Assembly: GCF_900302445.1 (NCBI RefSeq)
Contig: NZ_ONZF01000002.1
Span: forward strand, 310,001 to 374,000
Direction: 5' to 3'
Source of the DNA: Palleronia abyssalis
GTDB taxonomy: Bacteria; Pseudomonadota; Alphaproteobacteria; Rhodobacterales; Rhodobacteraceae
DNA length: 64,000 nt
The position numbers and the translations under genes were made by a program. Shown here piece by piece: positions 1 to 8,129 of the stretch (positions are counted from its first letter, which is position 1; each line of letters opens with the position of its first letter). The notes under the pieces were generated by a model, which worked only from the letters and a program-made list of their open reading frames with translations, was not told where the DNA came from and ran no database searches.

Positions 1-408
1 ATCGACACGGTCTTCATCGGCTCGTGCACGAACGGCCGGATCGAGGATCTGCGCGCCGCCGCCGCGATCCTGAAGGGCCACAAGATCAAGGACGGCCTGC
101 GCGCCATGGTCGTTCCCGGCTCGGGCCTCGTGCGCGCCCAGGCCGAGGAAGAAGGCCTGGCCGACATCTTCAAGCAGGCGGGCTTTGAATGGCGCAAGGC
201 CGGGTGTTCCATGTGCCTTGCCATGAACCCCGATCAGCTGGCCCCGGGTGAGCGCTGTGCCGCAACCTCGAACCGCAACTTCGAGGGGCGGCAGGGCCGT
301 GGCGGCCGCACGCACCTGATGTCGCCCGCGATGGCGGCGGCAGCCGCGATCACCGGCCGCCTGACAGATGTGCGCGAACTGACGCAGCCGACCCCCGAAC
401 CGGCCTGA
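1..408 (+). CDS. leuC: 3-isopropylmalate dehydratase large subunit, 3' end (partial)
   Basis: This is the C-terminal 135 residues of the large subunit of isopropylmalate isomerase, which converts 2- to 3-isopropylmalate in leucine synthesis. The reading frame is open from base 1, so the gene begins outside the window. GSCTNG and AGCSMC supply the three cysteines that bind the aconitase-type [4Fe-4S] cluster, and [10 protein letters not shown] is the family C-terminal signature. The partner small subunit gene leuD follows about 1.2 kb downstream, after one unrelated gene. Confidence 0.97.
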   Translation: MDTVFIGSCTNGRIEDLRAAAAILKGHKIKDGLRAMVVPGSGLVRAQAEEEGLADIFKQAGFEWRKAGCSMCLAMNPDQLAPGERCAATSNRNFEGRQGRGGRTHLMSPAMAAAAAITGRLTDVRELTQPTPEPA

Positions 409-422
409 GGGCCACAGGGGTC

Positions 423-1424
423 ATGACCGACCGCGACCGGCTTCTGGCGCCGCAAGGCACGGACGGCCCCGCCCGGCACATCGCCGGGCGGCGTCGCGAC
501 GACGCGCGCGCCTTCGCCTCGGCCGGGGATTTCTGGCCGGGCGATCCCGCGCCCGATATCGGCGGGGGGTCGGTCTATTCGCTGGACGCGGCCTCGGGCA
601 CCGCGACCCTGTGCGACGTCGGCTACGACGCGCTGACCGGGGCAGCCTTCGCCTATGCCGAACAGGCCGAGCGCGCCCGAATCATGCAGTCGCGCGCAGT
701 CGACACCTTACCTTTGTCCGACCGTCCGGTGATCGGCCTGTTCTCCATCGGCCGCTGCGGTTCGACCTTGCTGGGCCGCGTTCTGTCCGCGGCCGGTGCG
801 ACCGTCCTGTCCGAGCTCGATGCCTTCACCGCGCTGGGCCCGCTGTCGCGCCGCTGGCCCGGGGATGCGCAGGTGCAGGATCGCCTAACCGCCATTGCCG
901 CGCACGTGAAAGGCCATGCCGCGACCCATGCCCCCGAAGGACCGCTGGTTCTGAAGTTCCGCAGCCAGTCCATGCAGGCCGCGCGCGCGATCTGCGGGGC
1001 GGGCGTGACACCTGTCCTTCTGACCCGCGCCTTTCCGGATTGGGCGGCCTCGAACGCGCGCCATTTTCCCGACGATCCCCTGGACGGCCGGATCGACGCA
1101 ATGGCCCATGGCTTGTCCGAGATGGCCGACCTCTCTCCCAGCATCCTCGATTACCGCGCGCTTCTGGCCGACCCCGTCGCCGCAGCCGCGCTTTGCCTCG
1201 GCCACCCCGTCCCGCCCGAACGGCAGGGAAAGGTGCGGGCCTGCCTCGACCGCGACAGCCAGGCGGGCACCGCGCTGGCAGCGTCGCGCGCGACGACCGG
1301 GCCCGAACATCTGTCGCGGGCGAAACGGGCGTGGTCCCGGCACCGGCGGGCCGACTCGCTCTCTGCGCTCGGACTGGGGGCCGACCTGTTACCGCTGCGC
1401 ACGCAGGGCAGGGGGGCCGCGTGA
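423..1424 (+). CDS. Sulfotransferase-like P-loop protein
   Basis: A 333-residue protein of unproven function. The clearest motif is [13 protein letters not shown] near residue 105. It looks like the 5'-phosphosulfate-binding loop of PAPS-dependent sulfotransferases, where RSGST or RCGST follows a hydrophobic strand. About 50 residues later VLKFRSQS could be the second nucleotide-binding strand. No transmembrane segment or signal peptide is evident. The start lies 14 nt after the leuC stop, so it is probably cotranscribed with leuC and leuD, yet it has no known role in leucine synthesis. The family assignment rests on one motif plus fold expectation. Confidence 0.6.
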   Translation: MTDRDRLLAPQGTDGPARHIAGRRRDDARAFASAGDFWPGDPAPDIGGGSVYSLDAASGTATLCDVGYDALTGAAFAYAEQAERARIMQSRAVDTLPLSDRPVIGLFSIGRCGSTLLGRVLSAAGATVLSELDAFTALGPLSRRWPGDAQVQDRLTAIAAHVKGHAATHAPEGPLVLKFRSQSMQAARAICGAGVTPVLLTRAFPDWAASNARHFPDDPLDGRIDAMAHGLSEMADLSPSILDYRALLADPVAAAALCLGHPVPPERQGKVRACLDRDSQAGTALAASRATTGPEHLSRAKRAWSRHRRADSLSALGLGADLLPLRTQGRGAA

Positions 1425-1447
1425 CCCTGTCCCGACATTTGCCCGAC

Positions 1448-1491
1448 GCATGTCCGGCAGAGGCCCGGCGCGTGTCCGGCCCAGGCCCGGC
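1448..1491 (+). repeat. Two tandem 22-bp imperfect repeats
   Basis: Two adjacent 22-bp units, 1448-1469 and 1470-1491, agree at 19 of 22 positions (shared core TGTCCGGC then AGGCCCGGC). Looser copies of CGTGTCCGACG follow to about 1545. They lie in the non-coding gap between the sulfotransferase-like gene and leuD. No function can be assigned; replication slippage in a GC-rich spacer is the simplest explanation. Confidence 0.6.
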
Positions 1492-1581
1492 CCGTGCGGG
1501 ACCCGTGTCCGACGGATGCGGGACGTCTGCCCGACGCCTTTTCGCCCCTTCAGCCCCCTCAACCGACCGCTAGGATCCCCC

Positions 1582-2187
1582 ATGGAAAAGTTCACCACCC
1601 TCCACGGCATCGCCGCGCCCCTGCCCTTGATCAATGTCGACACGGACATGATCATCCCCAAGCAGTTCCTGAAGACGATCAAGCGCGAAGGGTTGGGCAA
1701 GAACCTCTTCGACGAGATGCGCTTCGACGATAACGGCGACGAGATCCCGACCTTTGTGCTGAACAAGCCCGCCTATCGCGATGCCGAGATATTGATTTCA
1801 GGCGATAATTTCGGCTGCGGCTCGTCGCGCGAACACGCGCCGTGGGCGATCAAGGATTTCGGAATCCGCTGCGTGATCGCCCCCAGCTTCGCCGACATCT
1901 TCTTCAACAACTGCTTCAAGAACGGCATCCTGCCGATTCCGCTGCCCCAAGAGCAGGTCGATATCCTGATGAAGGACGCCGAAAAAGGCGCCAACGCCCG
2001 GATCACTGTCGATCTCGAGGCGCAAGAAATCACGACCTCCGATGGCCAGACCATTCCCTTCGAGGTCGACGCCTTCCGCAAACATTGCCTCATCAACGGC
2101 CTCGACGACATCGCCTTGACGCTTGAAAAGAACGCGGCGATCGAAGGTTTCGAGGCACAGGCCGCTCAGGCGCGACCCTGGGTCTGA
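1582..2187 (+). CDS. leuD: 3-isopropylmalate dehydratase small subunit
   Basis: A 201-residue small (swivel) subunit of isopropylmalate isomerase, the partner of Leu[15 protein letters not shown] near the N-terminus and [16 protein letters not shown] near residue 75 are the diagnostic motifs; the latter shapes the substrate pocket. Length matches the family (about 200). The ATG at 1582 is chosen because [15 protein letters not shown] aligns with the normal N-terminus; the open frame continues far upstream without a better start. A strong terminator follows immediately, ending this transcription unit. Confidence 0.97.
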   Translation: MEKFTTLHGIAAPLPLINVDTDMIIPKQFLKTIKREGLGKNLFDEMRFDDNGDEIPTFVLNKPAYRDAEILISGDNFGCGSSREHAPWAIKDFGIRCVIAPSFADIFFNNCFKNGILPIPLPQEQVDILMKDAEKGANARITVDLEAQEITTSDGQTIPFEVDAFRKHCLINGLDDIALTLEKNAAIEGFEAQAAQARPWV

Positions 2188-2230
2188 ACTTCAACCTTGG
2201 TTCCGAACTGGTTGAAAACACTACATGTTG

Positions 2231-2256
2231 GGCCGCCCCTTTGGGCGGCCTTTTTT
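2231..2256 (+). terminator. Rho-independent terminator after leuD
   Basis: A perfect 8-bp stem GGCCGCCC/GGGCGGCC with a 4-nt loop is followed by six T residues, 43 nt after the leuD stop codon. Confidence 0.92.
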
Positions 2257-2461
2257 GACCCAGACATTGATGCAATCCCGCACCAGTCATTCCATGAAAA
2301 TGCCCCAAGCCTCGCGTTAACCATTCGGTAACCTTGAACCTCGCGACCGAAAGGGGGCAACAATTGGGCAAGATTGAGGCAAACCGCCCCCAGAGGCGGA
2401 TCGACACGAGGATAAGGGGCCGGCAAAGCATCGTCCCCGTCCGGATCGAGGTATTGAAGCG

Positions 2462-3292
2462 GTGATCGCTCGTCTGACAGGCGCCGTCCTGCGCGGCCTA
2501 TTGGTGGTTTTGTTGATCGCGACGCCGTCGCTGATCCTTCCCACCGTGCCGGCCGAGACTGCGCAGATCGTCGCCTTCGTAGCCATTGCGGGCCTGTTCC
2601 TGACAATGCTGGAATACGGGTCCAGCGCGCCCTGCCTGTTCGAATTCCGCGACGCGGCCCCGTTCAATCGCATCCGGTTCAGCGCGATCATGCTTCTACT
2701 GGTGCTCGTCTCGCTCGTCGTACGGCACAACCTCGCGCCCACGGGCCTAAGCGCGTTCGTCTGGTCGGTTGGTCACGTGGTGGGAAACGCTCTGGATTTT
2801 CCGTTCTCTCCCATGCGGTTGGCCTTGCCGGTCCTGCCCGAGACCGCGACGTTCCAGGCCTACGACACGCTGGTCTCCGCGTTCGGCCTGGCGCTGCTGG
2901 TGCTGGTCATTGCCCTTTGCCTTTTCGTCGTTGATCTTCATCGCGATAATTGGCCGCGAAGGGGGACGTTCAACGTATGGATCAACCTGCCGACCTTCGA
3001 TCCGACACGATCCGGCGACGTCGTTTCCCGACTGGACCGGGATGGGCGCATCAACATCTTCGCGGGGATCGCGATGCCGGCCGTTCTTCCCATGGTGTTC
3101 GGGCCGAACAGCGCATTGATCTCGGCTGTATCGCTCGAGCAGCCGCAGGCCATGGTATGGGCCGTCGCGGTCTGGCTGGGACTGCCGTTCTCTCTGATCA
3201 TGCGGGGGCTGGCGATGCAGCGGATCGCGCAACTGATCGAGGTGCGCCGCAAGGACGCCACCAATCCCCGCGTCGGTCTGGTGCCCCTCTGA
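2462..3292 (+). CDS. Polytopic membrane protein, unknown function
   Basis: A 276-residue protein beginning at GTG. Hydrophobic segments lie near residues 5-25, 35-50, 75-95, 135-160, 195-220 and 230-250, so it should sit in the inner membrane with about six helices. EYGSSAPCLFEFRDAAPFNR between the second and third helices is polar and probably exposed. I recognise no catalytic motif. Its stop codon overlaps the proposed CTG start of the next gene, so the two are probably translationally coupled. Confidence 0.75.
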   Translation: MIARLTGAVLRGLLVVLLIATPSLILPTVPAETAQIVAFVAIAGLFLTMLEYGSSAPCLFEFRDAAPFNRIRFSAIMLLLVLVSLVVRHNLAPTGLSAFVWSVGHVVGNALDFPFSPMRLALPVLPETATFQAYDTLVSAFGLALLVLVIALCLFVVDLHRDNWPRRGTFNVWINLPTFDPTRSGDVVSRLDRDGRINIFAGIAMPAVLPMVFGPNSALISAVSLEQPQAMVWAVAVWLGLPFSLIMRGLAMQRIAQLIEVRRKDATNPRVGLVPL

Positions 3293-4320
3293 TCGCAGCG
3301 CTTCTGGCGTTTCTTGCCCTGATCGGCACCCCGGCGCTGGCAGAGCCGGTGCGGATTGCGACCTTTCACACGGGACTGTCCGAGCGCGGGCCGGGATTGC
3401 TTCTGCGCCGGGTGATGGACCCGGAAGACACCGAGGTCGCCGCCGTCGTGGCAATGATCCAGGAGGTCGACCCGGACATCCTGGTCCTGCAGGACGTGGA
3501 TTACGACGCGGGCCTCGCGACGCTGACCGCGCTGGCGGACCGGCTGGAGCAGAACGGCGTGGCCTACCCGGAACGGTTCGCGCTGCGCCCGAACGCCGGC
3601 CTGCCCTCGGGTCTCGACCTCAATGCCGACGGCCGGCGCGGTGGGCCGAGGGATGCGCAAGGCTATGGCAATTTCGCGGGCGACGGCGGCATGGCCATCC
3701 TGTCCCGCTTTCTGGTTGCGATCGGGGATGTCATCGACCTGTCGGATCTGCTGTGGAAGGACGTGCCGGGCGCCGATCTGCCGCCCATGTCGGAGGAGGT
3801 GGAGCAGGCGCAAAGGCTGTCCTCGGTCGCGCATTGGATCGTTCCGGTTGCGATCGATGGCGTGACGCTGACGCTTATGACGTGGCACGGCACGCCGCCG
3901 GTATTCGATGGCCCCGAGGATCGAAACGGGCGCCGGAACCGCGATGAAACCGGCCTGTGGTTGCGGCTTCTGGACGGCGACCTGGCCATTCCGCCGCCCG
4001 CTGCGCCGTTCGTCATCCTGGGCGTGGGCAACGTCGATCCAAGGCAGGGAGAGGGCAGGCGCGATACGCTGCGCGCGCTGCTCAGCGACGCCCGTCTTCA
4101 GGATCCGACGCCAGAGGGGTACGGGGGACTGGCCACGGCCGATTATGCCGAGCCACTTGGGCCCCTGCGCGTGTCCTACCTTCTTCCCTCGGCGGGGATC
4201 GAGGTTCTGCGGTCCGGTATCCTCTGGCCCGCCCCCGGGGGAGAGATTGCCGCGCGCCTTGGACCCCCTGAGCACTGGCCGCGCCACCGGATCGTCTGGG
4301 CTGACCTTCAGCTGGACTGA
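3289..4320 (+). CDS. Endonuclease/exonuclease/phosphatase-fold secreted protein, degenerate active site
   Basis: A 343-residue protein of the EEP superfamily with an N-terminal signal peptide ([17 protein letters not shown], cleavage before EP). [46 protein letters not shown] and RHRIVWADL give the EEP outline. Two sites expected to be catalytic look altered: the first strand reads ATFHTG where Asn is usual, and ILGVGNVDP stands where GDxN is usual. No ATG, GTG or TTG lies at a sensible place; the signal peptide begins exactly at CTG 3289, which overlaps the previous stop as CTGA. The next in-frame ATG upstream (3157) would put a long polar stretch before the signal peptide. Confidence 0.75.
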   Translation: MIAALLAFLALIGTPALAEPVRIATFHTGLSERGPGLLLRRVMDPEDTEVAAVVAMIQEVDPDILVLQDVDYDAGLATLTALADRLEQNGVAYPERFALRPNAGLPSGLDLNADGRRGGPRDAQGYGNFAGDGGMAILSRFLVAIGDVIDLSDLLWKDVPGADLPPMSEEVEQAQRLSSVAHWIVPVAIDGVTLTLMTWHGTPPVFDGPEDRNGRRNRDETGLWLRLLDGDLAIPPPAAPFVILGVGNVDPRQGEGRRDTLRALLSDARLQDPTPEGYGGLATADYAEPLGPLRVSYLLPSAGIEVLRSGILWPAPGGEIAARLGPPEHWPRHRIVWADLQLD

Positions 4321-4391
4321 CGGGTCAGCTTGACCGTTCCGGACGTGCGGGCTACGCCGCGGGCGCACCCGCCACCAAAGGAGCCCGCCCC

Positions 4392-5498
4392 ATGCCCAAC
4401 CCGTCCCTTCTTATCCTGCCCGGCGACGGGATCGGCCCCGAGGTCATGACCGAGGTGCGCAAGGTGATCGACTGGTTCGGGGCCAATAAGAACGTCACCT
4501 TCGACGTGGCCGAGGATCTTGTCGGCGGGGCGGCCTACGATGAACACGGCGTTCCGCTGCACGACGATACGATGGCCATGGCGCAGAAAGTCGACGCCGT
4601 TCTGCTTGGGGCGGTTGGCGGCCCGAAATACGACGATCTCGACTTCTCGGTGAAGCCCGAGCGTGGACTGCTGCGCCTGCGCAAGGAGATGGACCTGTTC
4701 GCCAACCTGCGCCCCGCGCAGTGTTTCGACGCGCTGGCCGATTTTTCGTCGCTGAAGAAGGACGTCGTCTCGGGCCTCGACATCATGATCGTGCGCGAAC
4801 TGACCAGCGGCATCTATTTCGGCGAACCGCGCGGTATCCAGGATGACAACGAAGGCGGTCGCGTGGGGGTGAACACCCAGCGCTACACCACTGAGGAAAT
4901 CCGTCGCGTGGCCCGTGCGGCGTTCGAGCTGGCGCGAAAGCGGGGCAATCGTGTCTGCTCGATGGAGAAGGCGAACGTCATGGAATCCGGCATCCTGTGG
5001 CGCGAAGAAGTGCAATGGGTGCATGATCACGAATATCAGGACGTCGAGCTGAGCCACATGTATGCCGACGCGGGCGCGATGCAGCTTGTCCGCTGGCCCA
5101 AGCAGTTCGACGTGATCGTCACCGACAACCTGTTCGGCGATCTCCTGTCGGACGCGGCCGCGATGCTGACCGGATCGCTGGGGATGCTGCCCTCCGCCTC
5201 GCTTGGCAAGCCGATGGAAAACGGGCGCCCCAAGGCCCTGTACGAGCCCGTCCACGGATCGGCCCCTGACATCGCCGGCACGGGAAAGGCGAACCCGATC
5301 GCCTGTATCCTGAGCTTCGCGATGGCGCTTCGGTATTCGTTCGACATGCAGGACCATGCCGATCTGGTCGAAGGGGCGGTCGAAGCCGTTCTGGCGCAGG
5401 GGATCCGCACCGCCGATCTTCTGGGCGAGGACGGAAAATCGCCCGTGTCCACCTCCGAGATGGGCGACGCGATCATCGCAGCGATGGGCGGAAGCTAA
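4392..5498 (+). CDS. leuB: 3-isopropylmalate dehydrogenase
   Basis: A 368-residue NAD-dependent dehydrogenase that oxidatively decarboxylates 3-isopropylmalate, the third step of leucine synthesis. [10 protein letters not shown] opens the protein, [15 protein letters not shown] and [15 protein letters not shown] line the substrate site, [15 protein letters not shown] carries metal-binding Asp residues, and [18 protein letters not shown] binds NAD. Length is typical. An AAAGGAG ribosome-binding site precedes the ATG. The gene is separated from leuD by a terminator and two unrelated genes, so it may have its own promoter. Its last 4 bases overlap the convergent YetF-like gene. Confidence 0.97.
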   Translation: MPNPSLLILPGDGIGPEVMTEVRKVIDWFGANKNVTFDVAEDLVGGAAYDEHGVPLHDDTMAMAQKVDAVLLGAVGGPKYDDLDFSVKPERGLLRLRKEMDLFANLRPAQCFDALADFSSLKKDVVSGLDIMIVRELTSGIYFGEPRGIQDDNEGGRVGVNTQRYTTEEIRRVARAAFELARKRGNRVCSMEKANVMESGILWREEVQWVHDHEYQDVELSHMYADAGAMQLVRWPKQFDVIVTDNLFGDLLSDAAAMLTGSLGMLPSASLGKPMENGRPKALYEPVHGSAPDIAGTGKANPIACILSFAMALRYSFDMQDHADLVEGAVEAVLAQGIRTADLLGEDGKSPVSTSEMGDAIIAAMGGS

Positions 5499-5986
5499 CG
5501 GATCACGCCGTTCAGAAGGGCCTCATCCACGGGCCCTTCACCGTGCAGCACGCTGACGTCACCGGTCGTCTCCAATACGACCGCGTGAACGTCGTTCAGG
5601 CGCAAGGCGTTGGCCTCGCGCAGTTTGACCATGATGTCTGCATGCGCGACGTTCCCACGTACCAGGTTGTGATCCAGTATTCGTCCGTTCTCGACCAGCA
5701 GCAGCGGCCCGTTGTCCAGCTTCTTGCGCAGCGGCTCCCATTGTTCCCGGGCCCGAATGACAATCGCTTGCATCGCATACAGGGCCACAAGCGCGGCAGA
5801 CGCAGCCCAGAAGGCCGACTGCGTATCCGACATCGTAATACTCGCCAAGGTCGACCCGATGGCCAGCGTCAGCGCGAAATCGAAACCTGACATCTTCGAG
5901 AATGAGCGCAGGCCGTTTGCCCGCGTCAGAGCCACCACGAGCGCCAATCCGAACGCCGCGCGCAGAAGTGCGTAGATCAGGTCCAT
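5495..5986 (-). CDS. YetF/DUF421-family membrane protein
   Basis: A 163-residue protein with three hydrophobic segments (about residues 3-20, 33-50 and 58-75) followed by a soluble domain beginning near [24 protein letters not shown]. The [10 protein letters not shown] stretch and the later [26 protein letters not shown] match the YetF C-terminal domain of DUF421 proteins. Molecular function is unknown; relatives are often stress-induced inner-membrane proteins. An exact GGAAC-N16-CGTT element lies 22 nt upstream of the ATG, suggesting control by an EcfG-type sigma factor. It is convergent with leuB (4-nt overlap) and divergent from the DMT gene. Confidence 0.85.
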   Translation of the reverse strand: MDLIYALLRAAFGLALVVALTRANGLRSFSKMSGFDFALTLAIGSTLASITMSDTQSAFWAASAALVALYAMQAIVIRAREQWEPLRKKLDNGPLLLVENGRILDHNLVRGNVAHADIMVKLREANALRLNDVHAVVLETTGDVSVLHGEGPVDEALLNGVIR

Positions 5987-6007
5987 TCACAAGCTCCTTC
6001 ACGACGA

Positions 6008-6032
6008 AACGCCACTTTCAAATCGCAGTTCC
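6008..6032 (-). promoter_or_regulatory. EcfG-type general-stress promoter of the YetF-like gene
   Basis: Read on the minus strand, GGAAC at 6032-6028 and CGTT at 6011-6008 are separated by 16 nt, matching the alphaproteobacterial EcfG consensus exactly. The -10 element lies 22 nt before the ATG at 5986, so the 5' leader would be short. Confidence 0.7.
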
Positions 6033-6069
6033 CCTTGACCGGTCCGCAAATCCGGATGATGGCGACGCC

Positions 6070-7062
6070 ATGTCACCTCGCCTCGCCGGACCCATGCTCG
6101 CCCTTTTGGCCTTCGGCCTCTACGCCACGCACGATGTCGTGGTGAAGACCTTGGGCAGCGACTACAATCCGGTTCAGATCGTCTTCTTCTCGGTCCTGTT
6201 CGGATTTCCCCTGGCGACCCTGATCCTAATGCGGGAACGGTCGGCCAGCACGCTGCGCCCGGTGCACCCGTGGTGGGTGGCGGCCCGCACCGTGGCCGTC
6301 GTCTGTACGGGCCTGTGCGGATTTTACGCCTTCTCGGTCCTTCCGCTTGCCCAGACCTACGCCCTGATCTTCGCGTCGCCCCTGATAATTACCATCCTGT
6401 CGATCCCAATTCTTGGCGAAGCCGTGGGGCGGCACCGGTGGGCGGCTGTCGTCGTGGGGCTTCTTGGCGTCATGGTCGTCCTGAGGCCCGGGACGGCGGA
6501 CCTGTCCCTTGGGCATCTGGCAGCGCTTGGCGCGGCGTCGGGCAGCGCGGTCGCATCGGTGATCGCCCGCCGGATCGCGCGCGAGGAGAGGGGCGTCGTC
6601 CTGATGCTCTATCCGATGATGGTGAACGTCCTCTTGATGGGCGCGCTTTTGCCGTTGGTTTACCGTCCCATGCCCCTGGCGCATCTCGGGCTGGTGGTTC
6701 TGATCGCCGTGTTCGGGTTCGCGGCGGGACTTCTGATGCTCGTCGCGTTCCGGCTGGCCGATGCGGCGCTTGTCGCGCCGATGCACTATTCCCAGATCGT
6801 TTGGGCGGCGCTCTACGGATGGGCTTTCTTTGGCGAGACGAATGACACGGCAACTTGGGCGGGGGCCGGTCTGGTCATCGCGAGCGGTCTTTATGTCGTC
6901 CTTCGGGAATCCATTGGTGGATCGGAAAACGCGCCGGTTCTGACCGGCCGACAACGGGTCGAGACCGGAACATCCCCCCGGATCGCTGCGGCCATCCGCG
7001 CCCGGGCAACTCGTATACCTCCGGGCTACGAAGTCCTTGCAAAGCGGCCCAAAGGACAGTAG
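6070..7062 (+). CDS. DMT-superfamily (EamA) transporter
   Basis: A 330-residue inner-membrane protein with about ten hydrophobic helices arranged as two EamA repeats (roughly residues 8-140 and 150-285). LPLAQTYALIFASPLIITILS and the LADAALVAPMHYSQIVWAALYGW region of the second half are typical of this export family. Substrate is unknown; relatives export amino acids or other metabolites. The ATG at 6070 places the first helix at residues 5-20; upstream in-frame codons encode polar sequence. The 45-residue C-terminal tail after the last helix is polar and Arg-rich. Confidence 0.88.
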   Translation: MSPRLAGPMLALLAFGLYATHDVVVKTLGSDYNPVQIVFFSVLFGFPLATLILMRERSASTLRPVHPWWVAARTVAVVCTGLCGFYAFSVLPLAQTYALIFASPLIITILSIPILGEAVGRHRWAAVVVGLLGVMVVLRPGTADLSLGHLAALGAASGSAVASVIARRIAREERGVVLMLYPMMVNVLLMGALLPLVYRPMPLAHLGLVVLIAVFGFAAGLLMLVAFRLADAALVAPMHYSQIVWAALYGWAFFGETNDTATWAGAGLVIASGLYVVLRESIGGSENAPVLTGRQRVETGTSPRIAAAIRARATRIPPGYEVLAKRPKGQ

Positions 7063-7077
7063 GTCGCGCGTCACGGT

Positions 7078-7154
7078 CGGAGTGTAGCTCAGCTTGGTAG
7101 AGCACTGCCTTCGGGAGGCAGGGGTCGGAGGTTCGAATCCTCTCACTCCGACCA
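7078..7154 (+). tRNA. tRNA-Pro(CGG)
   Basis: A complete 77-nt cloverleaf including the encoded CCA end. The acceptor stem CGGAGTG/CACTCCG is perfect, the D-arm is GCTC...GAGC, and the anticodon stem CTGCC/GGCAG encloses the loop TTCGGGA, giving anticodon CGG. The T-loop is TTCGAAT. It reads proline codon CCG. Confidence 0.97.
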
Positions 7155-7673
7155 GTAGTTCCCCATCTTGGAAAGCTTCTAGCGGCTCCCCTGTCATAGG
7201 GGAGGTATTCTATTATGCCTGCTTGGGCAGCACGCGGGCGGCACCAAGAAATCCCGGTTTCTCGCTGAAGGGCCGCTCCCTGTTCCGAATCCACTTCCAG
7301 CAGTCTGTCTCAGGTAATCAGCGCATCTGATGCCGCTTTTCCAAAAGCCCTAATCTCTGTGATATCTGGTGAACCGCGAATCTCGTCCTTCCTTCGAAGG
7401 AATACCCGTCGGTAATTTTCCGCTGCACGCTTCATGTCACTCTCTAGGATGTCCTAAATTAAGCCTCAGTTGCTTATTTCGCCGTGTCAGATTCGGCAGC
7501 AATCTATGCCGGCCTCTTTGGCACCCTCGCCTTCGCGCCGGGACAAGTGCCACGCATATACGACGGCCTCAGTCATCGGTGGACCTAGTCGCAGCTGGCG
7601 GCTCCGACATGAAAGTCTCGTATTGTTCGAGGCGCTCTAGTCGGCGCGCAATGCAAGGAAGATAGAGAGGGAA
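7155..7673. other. Gene-poor, lower-GC interval between two tRNA genes
   Basis: This 519-bp stretch is visibly richer in A and T than its neighbours and holds no recognisable full-length gene. A 7-bp hairpin (CTCCCCT/AGGGGAG, 7186-7204) sits just after tRNA-Pro but lacks a T tract. A 41-codon minus-strand reading frame at 7310-7435 is listed separately. Intervals flanked by tRNA genes are common integration sites, so this may be the scar of a lost element, but I see no integrase and no direct repeat of the tRNA 3' end. Confidence 0.5.
7310..7435 (-). CDS. Possible 41-residue small protein
   Basis: A short basic reading frame starting MKRAAENYRRVFLRRKDEI and ending AFGKAASDALIT, preceded by GAGAG about 5 nt before the ATG. 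In-frame codons upstream (DILESD) continue to a stop only 7 codons earlier, so it could equally be a remnant of a longer helical protein. Codon use is more AT-rich than in neighbouring genes. No family is recognised. Confidence 0.3.
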   Translation of the reverse strand: MKRAAENYRRVFLRRKDEIRGSPDITEIRAFGKAASDALIT

Positions 7674-7966
7674 TGGTGTCTGCGGCGGGATTCGAACCCA
7701 CGGCCCCAGGATTCTTACCACTTCGGCTTTCACCGCCGCCTTTCGACGTTCGTGGTCTGGACTGTCCCTTCACCTTGGGCCGAAACCTTTAGGTGCTGCC
7801 CGTCCAGTCTCTACACCTTCCCCGGTTGGGGCTTGGCTCGGGATTGGCAAGGTGTGAGTACACCGTAGCTTTCCCCGACTTTGAGCAGATCCGTTACGCC
7901 GTTTCCGATCGTAACGCCCAATTACAACTAGGAATCCTGTGCTCTATCCAGCTGAGCTACGCAGAC
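7674..7966 (-). tRNA. tRNA-Arg(CCU) interrupted by a group I intron
   Basis: Reading the minus strand, the 5' exon (7966-7930, 37 nt) starts GTCTGCGTAGCTCAGCTGG and ends with the anticodon CCT. The 3' exon (7713-7674, 40 nt) starts AATCCTG and ends CGCAGACACCA. Joined, they give a perfect 77-nt tRNA: acceptor GTCTGCG/CGCAGAC, anticodon stem CAGGA/TCCTG, loop TTCCTAA, T-loop TTCGAAT, encoded CCA. The 216 nt between the exons are a self-splicing-type intron (separate entry). The tRNA reads the arginine codon AGG. Orientation is opposite to tRNA-Pro. Confidence 0.95.
7714..7929 (-). ncRNA. Group I intron inside tRNA-Arg(CCU)
   Basis: The 216-nt insert follows the third anticodon base. Group I hallmarks are visible: the 5' exon ends in T and the intron ends in G. 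A P1 helix can form between exon CCU plus intron AG and the internal guide UUGGG. The core has P7 (GACTG at 7809-7805 with CAGTC at 7764-7760) enclosing P8 (CACCT/AGGTG). No open reading frame for a homing endonuclease is present. Introns of similar size at this tRNA are known in Agrobacterium and other alphaproteobacteria. The exact splice sites are inferred from the restored anticodon loop. Confidence 0.92.
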
Positions 7967-8060
7967 GCTTTGTTCCTCCAGCCTGTCTTACAGTTCTTCT
8001 CGGCGACCATCAAGGTTGCTGCGCCGGGTTGGTGCCCCAACCAACGCCGTACGCGGCAAG

Positions 8061-8110
8061 AGAGCGCAGGGTGGTGCATAGAACTGCGCTGTCCAATTGA
8101 GTGCTAGAAC
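8061..8110 (-). other. tRNA-like remnant and hairpin
   Basis: On the minus strand, CTAGCACTCAATTGGACAGC resembles the D-arm region of an arginine tRNA (TAGCTCAATTGGATAGAGC). It is followed by a 7-bp hairpin AGCGCAG/CTGCGCT enclosing TTCTATG. No acceptor stem or T-arm completes a cloverleaf. It lies about 100 bp upstream of the intron-bearing tRNA-Arg on the same strand. This could be a decayed tRNA copy or chance similarity. Confidence 0.3.
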
Positions 8111-8129
8111 CGCCCGTCAGGGGCTGCGA

